Source: CBDAQA01 sp965247815 (GTDB lineage Bacteria > Planctomycetota > Phycisphaerae > Tepidisphaerales > Tepidisphaeraceae). Taken from it: a stretch of DNA of 64,000 bases. The notes under the pieces are model-generated. The model did not search any database. It was given only the letters and a program-made list of their open reading frames with translations, and was not told the DNA's origin. The position numbers were made by a program, and so were the translations under genes. The stretch is from assembly GCA_965247815.1 (NCBI GenBank), contig CBDFHW010000012.1:62001-126000 (forward strand). The letters run 5' to 3'. Of the stretch, positions 43,042 to 53,136 are shown in pieces. How positions within the stretch are numbered: the stretch's first letter is position 1; the number at the start of each line of letters is the position of its first letter.

Positions 43042-43911
43042 CTAAGCCGGCAGATCGCCGGACGTCTGCAACCCGCTTACGTCCTCGCCCGCTTTGTCCC
43101 GCCGGGCCAAGTCGGATAGGAACGTCACGAAGTTAACACGCGGGGTCCACCCCATCTGTCGCTGTGCTTCGGACATGTCGTGCTGTTCGACAGTAGCCGG
43201 CAGCGTCAATTTATATTTTTCGAGCAGCCTACCGGCAGCGGGTACTTTGGTTTCGAGCCAGGCGGTGCCGCGGTTGGCGAAATCACTGATGACCTCCGGC
43301 GGCGCGCCCAGGTGGTGGTGGACGACCGTCATCAGCCGGGTGACTTTCGAAGCCGCCGCTGCTTCAACGGCGGCAACGGTCGCCCGGGCGACGTCCTGTC
43401 GGTCGACGCCGTTGTGCAGCAGTTTCTGTCCGAACCGCAGGTAGCTACAGGGCAAAAACTCGTGGTACCGCAGGTTCACGACCGCCGCTTTCGTCATGTA
43501 GTGGTACGTGTCGGTCAGGTCTTCGCCGATCACTTTGCTGACGCCGTAGATCCCGCCGTGCCCGTAGGCCATCGACGACGCGAAGACCAGCGATTTGATC
43601 TGGTTCGCCCGGCAGGCCTGGATGACGTTGAACGGGCCGTCGACGTTGACTGAAAATATCGTCTCGTCCGACACCGGCGGCTGGTGGGCGCAGTGCCATG
43701 CCGCCAGATGGATCACGGCATCGGCGCCGGCGACCAGTTGGTTCACATCAGCGGCGGTCCGGGTGTCACACCGTTGGTATTGCCCGAGTTTCGCCAGGGC
43801 CGGCGGCGCGGCCGCGACGTCTCCCATCTGAAGCTGGTGACCGGATCGAGACAGAAGCTGGCAGACGGCCTGCCCGGCGTTGCCGGCAGCGCCGGTGATT
43901 GCAATTTTCAT
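43042..43911 (-). CDS. NAD-dependent epimerase/dehydratase family protein
   Basis: A 289-residue extended-SDR enzyme. It begins MKIAITGAAGNAGQAVCQLL with the Rossmann GxxGxxG motif. The catalytic Ser and Tyr-x-x-x-Lys are in FASSMAYGHGGIYGVSKVIGEDL. LRYHEFLPCSYLRFG and DVARATVAAVEAAA complete the sugar-nucleotide binding region. The product is typical of small nucleotide-sugar epimerase/reductase-like proteins; substrate unknown. Confidence 0.9.
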   Translation of the reverse strand: MKIAITGAAGNAGQAVCQLLSRSGHQLQMGDVAAAPPALAKLGQYQRCDTRTAADVNQLVAGADAVIHLAAWHCAHQPPVSDETIFSVNVDGPFNVIQACRANQIKSLVFASSMAYGHGGIYGVSKVIGEDLTDTYHYMTKAAVVNLRYHEFLPCSYLRFGQKLLHNGVDRQDVARATVAAVEAAAASKVTRLMTVVHHHLGAPPEVISDFANRGTAWLETKVPAAGRLLEKYKLTLPATVEQHDMSEAQRQMGWTPRVNFVTFLSDLARRDKAGEDVSGLQTSGDLPA

Positions 43912-43961
43912 TGACGTGTGCCTGTTTCGATCGAACTCGAACCCCTTCGAACGACCTCACC

Positions 43962-44507
43962 TCAACCGGTGAACTTCACCGGCTTGGGCAACAGCTTCCA
44001 TTTCTGGTCGGCCGAGTCGCTCCACTTGCCGACGACGACGTTTCCGTCGGCGTTCGCGCCCAGTGCCTGGCCGGTCTTAATATGTTCGATGCGATAAGTG
44101 TCATCGCCCAGGGGGACGAACCGCCACTGCTCGATATCCGTCGGCGTTTTTGCCGCTGCATGCTGTTGAACGGGGGTCTCACCGGCCTCGTTCGGAGCGG
44201 TGTTCGGCGTTAACGTCTTGTCGGTGAAATGATTGATCAGGCGGACCCCGTCCCCGGCTGGCCTTACTTTCCAAGTCATGCACTTCCACGACTCGGCCGG
44301 GTAAAGCACCAGAGGCGTCCCGTCGGCGCTATTGGCGTCCCGCGGGCGAAGCAGCAGCTTCTGCCCGACATTTTGAATCTGGAACGACTGTCCGACCAGA
44401 GCCTGAATCGAAGGCGCGGCTGGAGCCGTGGTCGGCCCGGCCGCCAGCGGTAACGCGAGACAAAGCAACGCAATTACGACGGACAGAACGGTCATTTGAT
44501 TTCGCAT
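43962..44507 (-). CDS. Secreted ricin-type beta-trefoil (RICIN) domain protein
   Basis: A 181-residue exported protein. A signal peptide (residues about 1-23) and a short Pro/Ala linker precede a beta-trefoil with the repeating pattern FQIQNVGQKLLLRPRD, WKVRPAGDGVRLINHFTDKTLTPN, EQWRFVPLGDDTYRIEHIKTGQALGAN and QKWKLLP. Such domains often bind carbohydrates. An internal ATG at 44495 is also possible. It lies 50 nt upstream of the epimerase on the same strand. Confidence 0.85.
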   Translation of the reverse strand: MRNQMTVLSVVIALLCLALPLAAGPTTAPAAPSIQALVGQSFQIQNVGQKLLLRPRDANSADGTPLVLYPAESWKCMTWKVRPAGDGVRLINHFTDKTLTPNTAPNEAGETPVQQHAAAKTPTDIEQWRFVPLGDDTYRIEHIKTGQALGANADGNVVVGKWSDSADQKWKLLPKPVKFTG

Positions 44508-44555
44508 GGCCCGATCTTATAAGCCCCGACCGAGCTACGCTGCAAGATTTGCGGG

Positions 44556-45542
44556 CTACCAGGCGTACGCCTTGGGGGCTTCACCCCCGGGACCGGGCCA
44601 GATCGTGTCCAGCGCGGCCATCGTCTCGGTCGACAGCTTGATCTCCGGCACTTTCATGACGCCCGTGAGCTGGTCCAAAGTCCGCGGCCCGATGATCGGG
44701 GCCGTAACGACGGGGTTGTGCAGCAACCACGCCAGCGCGACGTTGGCCGGCGTTTCACCGAGTTGTTTGCACAGCGATTCGTACTGCTCGAGTTGCGGGC
44801 GTTTCTGCTCGACCTTCTTTTCGAAGTCGGCATTGCCGCGTCGGCCGTCTTTGCGTTTTTCCAAGGCCCCGCCGAGCAACCCACCCCCGAGCGGGCTCCA
44901 GGGAATGATGCCCAGCCCGAAATGCCGACACGCGGGGACCACTTCCAGTTCGATCATGCGGTTGTCCAGGTGGTAAACACTTTGCTCGGAAACCAAACCT
45001 TGAAAGTGCCGTTGCTTGGCGGTCATGTTGGCCGTCGCGATGTCCCAGCCGGCGAAGTTGCTGCTCCCGGCGTAGATCACTTTGCCCTGGCGGACCAGTG
45101 TTTCGTACGCCTCCCAGATCTCGTCAACGGGCGTCCGGCGGTCCACATGGTGCATCTGATACAGATCAATCCAAGTGGTCTGCAATCGCTTTAACGAGTT
45201 TTCGCAAGCAAGGATAATTTTTCGGGCCGACAACCCGTTGGCAAAATTCGGGTCGGGCTTTGCTTCGAGTTGCATGCCCCCGAACACCTTGGTTGCCAGC
45301 ACCACCCGGTCGCGCCGCATGTCCCCCTGGGCGATCCATCGACCAAGAATCTGCTCGGTAACGCCTTCACCTTTTTTCCAGCCGTACACGTCGGCGGTGT
45401 CGAAAAAATTAATCCCCAGTTCCTGGGCCTTGTCCATGATGACAAAGCTGTCGGGCTCTGTCGTCTGCGGTCCGAAGTTCATCGTTCCCAGGCACAGGGG
45501 ACTGACTTTGAGACCGCTTCTACCGAGTTGTTTGTATTCCAT
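44556..45542 (-). CDS. Aldo/keto reductase
   Basis: A 328-residue NADPH-dependent oxidoreductase. It starts MEYKQLGRSGLKVSPLCLGTMNFG, a common AKR opening. The catalytic Asp and Tyr are in NFFDTADVYGWKKGEG, the Lys in VVLATKVFGG and the His in YQMHHVDRRTP. KVIYAGSSNFAGW, PWSPLGGGLL and APIIGPRTLDQL mark cofactor binding. Unlike the PdxI-like enzyme at 22.4 kb, this paralogue keeps the full Asp-Tyr-Lys-His tetrad. It is divergent from the SDR-like gene. Substrate unknown. Confidence 0.93.
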   Translation of the reverse strand: MEYKQLGRSGLKVSPLCLGTMNFGPQTTEPDSFVIMDKAQELGINFFDTADVYGWKKGEGVTEQILGRWIAQGDMRRDRVVLATKVFGGMQLEAKPDPNFANGLSARKIILACENSLKRLQTTWIDLYQMHHVDRRTPVDEIWEAYETLVRQGKVIYAGSSNFAGWDIATANMTAKQRHFQGLVSEQSVYHLDNRMIELEVVPACRHFGLGIIPWSPLGGGLLGGALEKRKDGRRGNADFEKKVEQKRPQLEQYESLCKQLGETPANVALAWLLHNPVVTAPIIGPRTLDQLTGVMKVPEIKLSTETMAALDTIWPGPGGEAPKAYAW

Positions 45543-45670
45543 GGCGATGCCTTTTTACTTCCGAGATGATTAACCGAGCGCCCCGCACATTAGGCGCACC
45601 ATTTGCCAGTGACAATTTTAGGGACCATCGCGGCCGATTCGACGGCACGGCAAAATGAAAGGGTGCGAAC

Positions 45671-46294
45671 ATGAACGTACTGGTGATCGGAGCGGCGGGC
45701 AAAACAGGTAAACTGGTCGTCGAGCGCGCCACGAAAGCGGGACACACGGTCACCGCCTTTGTGCGAAAAATGCCCGATGGAAACGCCGCATCGGGTGTCC
45801 GTTTCGTCACCGGCGATGCGACAAATGCCGGTTCAGTCGCCGACGCAATGGCGGGTCAGGATGCCGTGATCGACACGGTCGGGGGCAAAACCCCGTTCTT
45901 AAAATCCGACATCGAACAAAAAGTCGCGGACACGGCGTTATCGGCAATGCAACAGGTCGGCGTTCGACGGTTCATTGGCGTCTCGGCCATCGGTGTGGGT
46001 GAAAGCCGGAATCAGGGCGGATTCTTCGTCAAGCACCTGCTCGTGCCGATTTTTCTCCGCGGTTCCACGAAAGACAAGGCAGCTATGGAGCAGCGGGTTC
46101 AACAAAGCGGCTTGGATTACGTGCTCGTGCGGCCGGCGATTCTCAGCGACGACCCGGCCGCGGGAAGCGTGCGGGTCGTCCCGGGGAAAGAACTTGCGAA
46201 GAAAATTTCGCGTGCCGATGTAGCCCAGTTCCTAGTCGACCAACTTCAGAGCGATAAGTATCTCGGACACGCCGTCACGATCGGCGGGAACTGA
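45671..46294 (+). CDS. NAD(P)H-binding atypical SDR family protein
   Basis: A 207-residue protein with the NAD(P)-binding motif GAAGKTGKLVVERATKAGHTVTAFVRK at residues 7-33, DAVIDTVGGKTP, and RRFIGVSAIGVGESR. It resembles NmrA/biliverdin-reductase-B-like reductases. Lacking the usual YxxxK, it is an atypical SDR. It ends 12 nt before the convergent porin gene. Confidence 0.88.
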   Translation: MNVLVIGAAGKTGKLVVERATKAGHTVTAFVRKMPDGNAASGVRFVTGDATNAGSVADAMAGQDAVIDTVGGKTPFLKSDIEQKVADTALSAMQQVGVRRFIGVSAIGVGESRNQGGFFVKHLLVPIFLRGSTKDKAAMEQRVQQSGLDYVLVRPAILSDDPAAGSVRVVPGKELAKKISRADVAQFLVDQLQSDKYLGHAVTIGGN

Positions 46295-46306
46295 AATCGC
46301 CTGCGT

Positions 46307-48013
46307 TCAGAACGAGTAGTTCGCAGCGACGTACAGAAAATCGATCGAATTGTGATCCCCGGTGGTGTTGATAAAACCGCCGGTGAAAAAATGGCTGTAT
46401 CCGACGTATCCGCTTAAGTGTTTGTCGACCTGCCAGTTGAGCAGAAGATCGATTTCGTCACCTACATATCGGCGATTGCTGCCCGTTACCGCACGCTGCA
46501 CCCCGCCAGCGGCATTGAATAATGCGTCGTTCGTGTTCTGCCGCCAGAAGATGTGATTCTCGGCCTTGAAACTCATTGACTTGCCGATCGGATTGTCCTG
46601 CAGCAACGTGACAGTCAGCCCGGGGTGCAGGTCAATAATGTTCTCCCGGCCGACCACGTCGATGTACCCGAGGTACGAATGCCCCAGCGGGAAAAGCTGG
46701 TTGAACCGGGTGAGATTGGTGTTGCCGGTGCCGTTATCGCCGCTGGCGATGTCGAAGCCGAGATTAACCCGCGGGGCGAGCGGCGCGTCGAACGTCCACC
46801 CGCCGTCGAGCGCGACCGAATAGGCGGAGATCTGCCCGCCGCTGCTGCCGGTGCGGCCGAACTGGTAGTCGAATTCGCAATCGGTGTCCCACGGCGCCGG
46901 CGCCGTCGAGACGCGGGTGCCGATCGTGTAGACGTCCTGAGAGGCGGCGATCGGCGCGGAAACAAACAACGCCGGCCGGCTCCGCTGGTGAAGCCCCAGG
47001 AAGTAGGCATCGACGCCGGTCTTCGCCTTTTCCGAAAAGACTTTCGGCAGCAGCACCGTGTCGTAGACGCCCCAGAAGGCCGAGTTGTGGTCGTCGTTGT
47101 TGAACATTTCCTTGTCGACAATCACCGGCCGGGTCCAGAACGCGTCGAGGTAGTTTTTCGCGACCGGCGACGACGCCGACACCAGCGACAGTTTGAACCC
47201 ATCGAACGTCCGCCGGGTGTTGGACCAATCCAACGGCGACACCAATCGCTGCGCGCCGTAGAGCAGGTATTGTCTGCCGCCGCGGAACGTCAGTGAATTG
47301 TCTTTGTCGAACGGCAGATTGAACTCGCCGAACGCCTGATCAACATCGAGCTCGTCGGCATCGGTCGGCCGCGGGCCGCCGTTTCGCTGGGTCACCAGCG
47401 AACTCTTGGTCTCGATGAAAAACCGAACGTCCTGGCCCAGGTGAATGTCGGCCAAGCCGTACAAACGGGTCAGCGTATAGCCGTTGTGGTCCTGTGGCTG
47501 CGGGCCGAAGTTGAAGTTGTTGAACAGCTCGTAGCGCTCTCGGACTTCCCCGCCGAGAGAGACGTAAAATCTCTTGTCGGGACCGATCTGGATCCGCTTG
47601 ATCGGGTCGAAAATATCGTGCCGATTGTCAGGTTCGAGCAGTGCGTCGTAGCTCTCGTTGGTCCGCGGGGTCGAGAACGGATTGCCGGCGAGTTGCCCGG
47701 GAAGAGGCTTGGTCAAACTCGGCGGGTCGAACACGGCCGTGGACGACGACGCCGCCGACGCCGAATCTTTGACCAGCAGCGGGATCGCCGGCGGCTTTTT
47801 CGCCGGCTGCGATGCGGGCACCGGCGGCGGTACCGGTGCCGGTCCAACGACCGGGCTCGGGTCGACCGTCATGGACGACGTCGGCATCAGTGTGGCCGAG
47901 GGGAATGCTAAAGCCGTCGTAGGCGTCGCCGGTTCGTCGGCCCGAGCCGACACTGCCGCAAAAGACAGAACCAACGCCGCTGCGGTGAGTGCTTTCTGCA
48001 TTCCGCGAGACAA
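46307..48013 (-). CDS. Alginate export (AlgE-like) outer-membrane beta-barrel protein
   Basis: A 568-residue outer-membrane channel protein. A signal peptide (MQKALTAAALVLSFAAVSARA) and a Pro/Ser/Thr-rich linker (about 25-95) precede the barrel with its family stretches FYVSLGGEVRERYELFNNFNFG, GGRQYLLYGAQRLVSPLDWSNTRRTFDGF and NLFDIASGDN-like turns, ending in aromatic strands YVAANYSF with a terminal Phe, typical of outer-membrane barrels. Alginate_exp is the closest remembered family, but the exported or imported substrate is unknown. ATG 48013 is taken; 48001 is also possible. Confidence 0.82.
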   Translation of the reverse strand: MSRGMQKALTAAALVLSFAAVSARADEPATPTTALAFPSATLMPTSSMTVDPSPVVGPAPVPPPVPASQPAKKPPAIPLLVKDSASAASSSTAVFDPPSLTKPLPGQLAGNPFSTPRTNESYDALLEPDNRHDIFDPIKRIQIGPDKRFYVSLGGEVRERYELFNNFNFGPQPQDHNGYTLTRLYGLADIHLGQDVRFFIETKSSLVTQRNGGPRPTDADELDVDQAFGEFNLPFDKDNSLTFRGGRQYLLYGAQRLVSPLDWSNTRRTFDGFKLSLVSASSPVAKNYLDAFWTRPVIVDKEMFNNDDHNSAFWGVYDTVLLPKVFSEKAKTGVDAYFLGLHQRSRPALFVSAPIAASQDVYTIGTRVSTAPAPWDTDCEFDYQFGRTGSSGGQISAYSVALDGGWTFDAPLAPRVNLGFDIASGDNGTGNTNLTRFNQLFPLGHSYLGYIDVVGRENIIDLHPGLTVTLLQDNPIGKSMSFKAENHIFWRQNTNDALFNAAGGVQRAVTGSNRRYVGDEIDLLLNWQVDKHLSGYVGYSHFFTGGFINTTGDHNSIDFLYVAANYSF

Positions 48014-48381
48014 TACTGTTTTCCCTTAAACCGGCCATCATATTTTCCCGCCATCAACAGCCTGCACGGGGCAGAGCCAGACACTGATAAGACGAATGCA
48101 GCGAACTCAGTCAATCATCACCGATCATCTCTTGTGCTCAGGGCTCGGTGGAAGCCGCCGATCCACCGCAATCGTCGGCTCGCCCGCTTTGGCAAGGTGC
48201 CAAGGCAGCACTTTGCCACCCTCCCCACTTTCGATGATGACGTTCTTAAAACTTCTCGATTGCCATGTCGTGATTTCTATTCGGGGCTGTTCCACCAACT
48301 CTCGCCGCCCGGACGTGGCGTGCAAAGATGCGATACTTTTATATTTCATATCAATTTCGACGCGGTTAAACTCAGCAAACT
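48014..48381. other. Divergent intergenic region with no gene seen
   Basis: These 368 bases separate the outwardly divergent porin and AsmA-like genes, so promoters for both must lie here. Open frames (such as - 48125-48349) show no recognisable protein. No clear hairpin or repeat was noticed. Confidence 0.4.
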
Positions 48382-51177
48382 ATGAATACGAACATCAGTT
48401 CCGGGGAAAGTTCGTCTTCTGCTGCGTCGTCCAAGCCGCCCCGCAAAAAGCGATCTTTTGTTGTCCGTTGGCTTCGTCGCTGCACATTCGTCACCGTGTT
48501 GGTGGTCTTGGTCGGCATATTTTTCGGTTCGGCGTTACTTAGCAAAGTGATCGACTGGCAATTGAAGTCTCAGCTGGCGTCGCGGGTCAACGCGAAGCTG
48601 GAAACGGCCAGCGTGCGGTACTCGTTCCCGTACACCGTTCGGATCGACAAAGCGCACCTGGTGGTGCCCGATACGGATGCCGGGCGAGGCTGGGGGATCG
48701 ACATCGGCCGGCTCGATTTGACGCTGGCCAAGCTCCCTTCGTGGTCCGGACCGCTGGTGATTCAAAGCCTGGACATCGATAAGCCGGTGGTTCGTTTGTC
48801 CGCAGCCGACGAAACGGCAACGCCCCCCGCGCCCGCGCCGACCCCATCGGCGACCGCGACCGCGGCGGCGAGTAAAAAGCTGTCCGACCTGTTCCAGCTC
48901 CGCCGGGTGACCGTCGGCGACGCGCGGGTCGAGTTCGATCCCGGCACCCGGTCGCAGCACAAACCGCCGGTGGTCTGGGAACACCTCGACGCGAACATGC
49001 TGACGACGCCTACCAGCGGCGGGAACTATCAGTTCTCGTTCATCGCCAAGGACGAACCGCTGGCGGTCATTCATGCCGACGGCGCGTTCGACATCGATTC
49101 GCTGTTGCTGGACATGCAAAAGTTATCCGTGTCGGTGAAAGTCGACCCGTCCCGGCAGGCGATGCAGCTGCCCCCGATCGCGCAACAGGCGTGTCAGAAG
49201 TTCAAGATCGGCGGACTGGTCACGTTCGAAGCAACAGCCAAGGTGCCTCTGGATGACCCAACGCACGGCCTGTACACCGCCAAGCTGTCGCTGGCCCAGG
49301 GGACTGGAGAGGTCCCCGGTATCGACAAACCGGTCACGCCGGCGCAGTTCACGATGATCTGCACCAACCTCGCCGACGAAACCGAGACGGCGCTTTCTAC
49401 CGCACTTCCCGCCGGCATGCCGGGTGACCTCCCGAAAAGCTCGCCGCCGGTACACCTCTGGCTCGCCGGTTTAAAAGTTTGTTCTGACAAAAGGCTCGTC
49501 CAGATCGAGAGAGGCGAAATTCGATTCGACCCGGTAACCGGAGTTTGGTCCGTGCAGAACCTCAAGGGGTTCGTCGACGCCGGCAGTGGTCCGAAGCCGA
49601 TCGTGGACGTCAACGCCAACGGCGTGATGGACGTGCCGGCAATGGTGCTCGACCTGCAGAAACTGTCGGTCGCGGTGAACTGCGACCTCGTGCCAATGCC
49701 CGCGGCCCCGGCCGTCGCTTCTGCGGACGTGCAAAAACTGTCTATCGACGTCGGACATAATCGCACGACGGCATTGCATGCCACGACGCAACCAGCGTCG
49801 CCCGAGCTGAACCTCGGCGGGCGATTGACATTGGACGCGGTCGCGCGGGTGCCATTGAGGACCCCGATGCTCGGACTGTTCGCCTCCCGCATGGAACTGT
49901 CAAACTGCTCGGGACAGATTCCCGGCGTGGACGGCAAGGTCACGCCCGAGGCAGTAACGTACTGCTCGAACCTTCCCGGCGCGGACGGCAAATCGATCCC
50001 CGCGAAAATCACCGCCCCGTTCCCCACGACCGCCGCCCCGGTGCGGATGTGGCTCGACAATTTTAAAGTCGTCAACGGCAACCAGATCGTCATGATTCAG
50101 AACGGACGGGGTTGGTTAGACCCGGCGGCAATGAAATGGCGGCTCGACGCCATGGACGCGCTGGTCGAGGCCGGGAACAGTCCCGGCCCGCTGCACGACG
50201 CCAAGGTGAAGCTGCACGTCCCGTTCACCGTCACAGGCGCGGGCGAACTGGTGAGTCAGGATTCGCAGATCGGGCTGGCCGAGAGTTCTCATTTCGATAT
50301 CAAGCTCGACAAGGCCGCGGTCGACGTGACCGACATGGACATCCCGCTGCGGAACATCGACGGCGTCGTCGTCGTTCGCCCCCACGAAATGGAATCGGGA
50401 CAACTGACTGGGACGTCCATGGGTGGGAAGCTGGCCGCGACCCTGAACGCGAGCTGGAAGAAAATGGGGATGGCTCAAAAGCTGATCCCGATGTACTTCG
50501 GCAGTATCGACATCCTGAACATGGACCTGCACAAAGTGGCGATCGCGTGCACGACCGACGAATCGCGGCGGGCGCAGACCACCGGCGTGATGGACTTTTC
50601 GCTGCGGTTCAACGGAATGGTGATCCCCGACGCTCCGCCCGGCAGCCAGGACTCGGTCGTCAATCTTGCGTCCGGGTCGGGCGACTTCGATATCCGCCGG
50701 GGATATTTTAAGACGATCCCGGTGCTGAGAGATGTCCTGAATCAGTTCGGCGCGTACGACGCCGCGACCGTCGGTGAAGCCGCTGGGACCTTCACGATCG
50801 ACAAGCAGGTGATTACGTTCCAGCAGTTGGCGGCAAGCTCCCCCGCCGTCGGCGTGCAGGGGACCGGGACGGTCAACTTCGATCAGGTGGCGGACCTGAC
50901 GTTCGTCGCGACGCCTCTGGCGGATTGGCGCGCGGACATTAAGAGCAGCGGCAATTCGTTCTTCGACGGCCTGGCCGATGCGGCCGGGAAGGTGCAGGGC
51001 GCGATCAATAATTTTCAGGCGAAAACGTTGTATCAGATCAAAGTCACCGGCCCGATCACCGACCCCAAGCTCGACAAAGTGATTCTGCCCGGCGTGGGGG
51101 AAAAGGCCGCCGGCGTCTTCGACCGGATGTCGCACGCGGTGGAAGACAACTCGCTGATCAAACAATTGCGACAGTGA
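48382..51177 (+). CDS. AsmA-like / DUF748-type envelope protein
   Basis: A 931-residue protein with a cytoplasmic Ser/Arg-rich N-terminus, one membrane helix (about residues 35-58, CTFVTVLVVLVGIFFGSALL) and a long periplasmic beta-rich part. The N-terminal region DWQLKSQLASRVNAKLETASVRYSFPYTVRIDKAHLVVP and the C-terminal VNFDQVADLTFVATPLADWRAD...YQIKVTGPITDPKLDKVILPG are typical of AsmA/DUF748 lipid-transfer-like proteins. Two internal copies of an about 200-residue block are visible (LQKLSVSVKVDPSR... and LQKLSVAVNCDLVP...). It probably bridges the periplasm. Confidence 0.8.
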   Translation: MNTNISSGESSSSAASSKPPRKKRSFVVRWLRRCTFVTVLVVLVGIFFGSALLSKVIDWQLKSQLASRVNAKLETASVRYSFPYTVRIDKAHLVVPDTDAGRGWGIDIGRLDLTLAKLPSWSGPLVIQSLDIDKPVVRLSAADETATPPAPAPTPSATATAAASKKLSDLFQLRRVTVGDARVEFDPGTRSQHKPPVVWEHLDANMLTTPTSGGNYQFSFIAKDEPLAVIHADGAFDIDSLLLDMQKLSVSVKVDPSRQAMQLPPIAQQACQKFKIGGLVTFEATAKVPLDDPTHGLYTAKLSLAQGTGEVPGIDKPVTPAQFTMICTNLADETETALSTALPAGMPGDLPKSSPPVHLWLAGLKVCSDKRLVQIERGEIRFDPVTGVWSVQNLKGFVDAGSGPKPIVDVNANGVMDVPAMVLDLQKLSVAVNCDLVPMPAAPAVASADVQKLSIDVGHNRTTALHATTQPASPELNLGGRLTLDAVARVPLRTPMLGLFASRMELSNCSGQIPGVDGKVTPEAVTYCSNLPGADGKSIPAKITAPFPTTAAPVRMWLDNFKVVNGNQIVMIQNGRGWLDPAAMKWRLDAMDALVEAGNSPGPLHDAKVKLHVPFTVTGAGELVSQDSQIGLAESSHFDIKLDKAAVDVTDMDIPLRNIDGVVVVRPHEMESGQLTGTSMGGKLAATLNASWKKMGMAQKLIPMYFGSIDILNMDLHKVAIACTTDESRRAQTTGVMDFSLRFNGMVIPDAPPGSQDSVVNLASGSGDFDIRRGYFKTIPVLRDVLNQFGAYDAATVGEAAGTFTIDKQVITFQQLAASSPAVGVQGTGTVNFDQVADLTFVATPLADWRADIKSSGNSFFDGLADAAGKVQGAINNFQAKTLYQIKVTGPITDPKLDKVILPGVGEKAAGVFDRMSHAVEDNSLIKQLRQ

Positions 51178-51288
51178 GAATAAAGTTCCGCCCGTTTGAA
51201 GCCCGGCCTCGATTTGTGTTCAAATACGACGGCCGGCGAGTCGGTATGGCGTCGCCGGTCACTGTTTTTTTACGTGGACCAATGTCGT

Positions 51289-53136
51289 ATGCGCCTGATC
51301 TCATTTCTCATCCGTGTCACGTCGTGCTCAACGGTTTGCCTTATTCTCCTGGCCTTACCTGCAAAGGGCTTTGCTCAGAACAGCCCGCTCATTCCAATCG
51401 ACACGGCCAACTGGGCCGGCACCGACGACCTGGGACGGGCCCTGCCCGGCTTCGAACAGACCGGGCCGACCAAACAGAATCGCTACGTCGGGCTTTTCTA
51501 CTGGCAATGGCACGGCGGGCTGCAGGCGACGAATGAATTCGACATGACCGACTATTTGAAGACTCACCCCAAACAGTTGCTGTTCACCGCGTTTCCGCCC
51601 GGTGGGCCGGCGCACCCGACCTATTACTGGGCGCAGCCGTTGATGGGGTATTACCGGTCGACCGACCCTTGGGTGATGCGCAAGCACCTGTCGCTGCTTG
51701 CCGACGCGGGGGTCGATTTTTTGTTTCTCGATTACACCAACGGGTCGGTCTACGACGCAGAGTTGAAAACGTTGCTGGAAGTGGCCGACGACCTGAAGGC
51801 AAAAGGCGCGACTGTGCCGCGGCTGACGTTTTTCCTGAACTCCCAGCCGGAATGGAAGATCGAATCGCTGTACAAGAACTGGTTCAAGCCCGGCAAACAC
51901 GATGACAGTTGGTTCCGCTGGGACGGCAAGCCGCTGCTGATGGCCGACAGGCCCACCGACGCGTCGAAGCTGAAAGACCCGTCGCTGCTGCCCGAGATTC
52001 AGAACTTTTTTACCTGGCGGAAGACCTGGGCACTCGAGGTCGCCGACAAGAACCCGCGGGTCTGGCGGTTCATCGGCGAGCCCGACGATAAACCGGCAAT
52101 CGGTCCCGACGGAAAAATCGAGCAGATGGTCGTCTGCAAATCGATGGGCGGTCCGATCTGGGGCGCGTTGGCCGACGGAGGCGTAAGCGCGGTAAAGGGC
52201 AAAAAGCACACCGCCGCCGATTACGACAATGGCTGGTGTCTGCCGGACAGGGCGCGTGGCGTGTTCTTCGAAGCCGGGTGGAAAAAAGCGAATGAGATCG
52301 CCCCGCCGATGTTGCTAGTCACCGGCTGGAACGAATGGAACGCGTCGGTCTGGGAAACGCCCGGCGTGGTCATGCTGGGCCACCCCACCGCCAAGGGGCA
52401 GGGGCACATCGTCGACGAATTTAATATGCAGTTCGATCGCGACCTCGAGCCCATGAAAGGCGGGTACGGCGACGATTACTTCTGGCAGTTTGTAATCAAT
52501 CTCAGAAAGTACAAAGGCATGACCCCGCCCGAGCCGGTGTCTCCCCGGGTCACTCTTTCAGTCGACGGCCCGTTGACCGCTTGGGACACTGTCCGGCCGA
52601 TCTATCGCGATACGATTGGTGATATCGCCAACCGAAACTGGGACGGGAACCCCAAGGGCACTCACTACACCGACGATTCGGCCCGCAACGACATCTCGAC
52701 CGCACAGGTCGCCCGCGACGATACGACCGTTTATTTCCGGGTAACGACCGCTGATGCGCTGTCTGCCCCGTCGGAAGGGAACTGGATGACGTTACTGATC
52801 GACACGGATCAGAATCGAAAAACCGGGTGGGACGGGTACGACCTGATCGTCAACCGCACCCGTGCTGATGGGTCTGAGTCCGTCGAACAGCACACAGGAA
52901 CCGGCTGGACGTGGAAAAATATCGGCGGGGCGTCGATTCACTATGCCGGGAAAGATCTGGTGGTCGCGATTCCCAGAAAGCTGATGCAACCTGCAAACCC
53001 GGCCGGCCCGCTGCGGTTTGATTTCAAGTGGACTGACAATCTGCCAAATCCGCCCGAAGCGATGGACGTCTACACCAAAGGGGACTCTGCCCCGGACGGC
53101 AGGTTCAACTACAGGTTTACTGAGCCGAAGCGGTAA
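51289..53136 (+). CDS. Secreted GH99/GH71-like glycoside hydrolase-type protein
   Basis: A 615-residue exported protein with signal peptide (MRLISFLIRVTSCSTVCLILLALPAKGFAQ). The catalytic-type barrel region shows YVGLFYWQWHGG, DAGVDFLFLDYTNGSVYD, FFLNSQPEWK and VTGWNEWNASVWE, features seen in endo-mannanase-related GH99/GH71-like enzymes. The C-terminal about 170 residues look like a carbohydrate-binding/CBM9-like beta-sandwich (NDISTAQVARDDTTVYFRVTTAD, LLIDTDQNRKTGWDGYDLIVNR). Substrate not assignable. ATG 51289 gives the signal peptide; an upstream start at 51196 does not. Confidence 0.78.
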   Translation: MRLISFLIRVTSCSTVCLILLALPAKGFAQNSPLIPIDTANWAGTDDLGRALPGFEQTGPTKQNRYVGLFYWQWHGGLQATNEFDMTDYLKTHPKQLLFTAFPPGGPAHPTYYWAQPLMGYYRSTDPWVMRKHLSLLADAGVDFLFLDYTNGSVYDAELKTLLEVADDLKAKGATVPRLTFFLNSQPEWKIESLYKNWFKPGKHDDSWFRWDGKPLLMADRPTDASKLKDPSLLPEIQNFFTWRKTWALEVADKNPRVWRFIGEPDDKPAIGPDGKIEQMVVCKSMGGPIWGALADGGVSAVKGKKHTAADYDNGWCLPDRARGVFFEAGWKKANEIAPPMLLVTGWNEWNASVWETPGVVMLGHPTAKGQGHIVDEFNMQFDRDLEPMKGGYGDDYFWQFVINLRKYKGMTPPEPVSPRVTLSVDGPLTAWDTVRPIYRDTIGDIANRNWDGNPKGTHYTDDSARNDISTAQVARDDTTVYFRVTTADALSAPSEGNWMTLLIDTDQNRKTGWDGYDLIVNRTRADGSESVEQHTGTGWTWKNIGGASIHYAGKDLVVAIPRKLMQPANPAGPLRFDFKWTDNLPNPPEAMDVYTKGDSAPDGRFNYRFTEPKR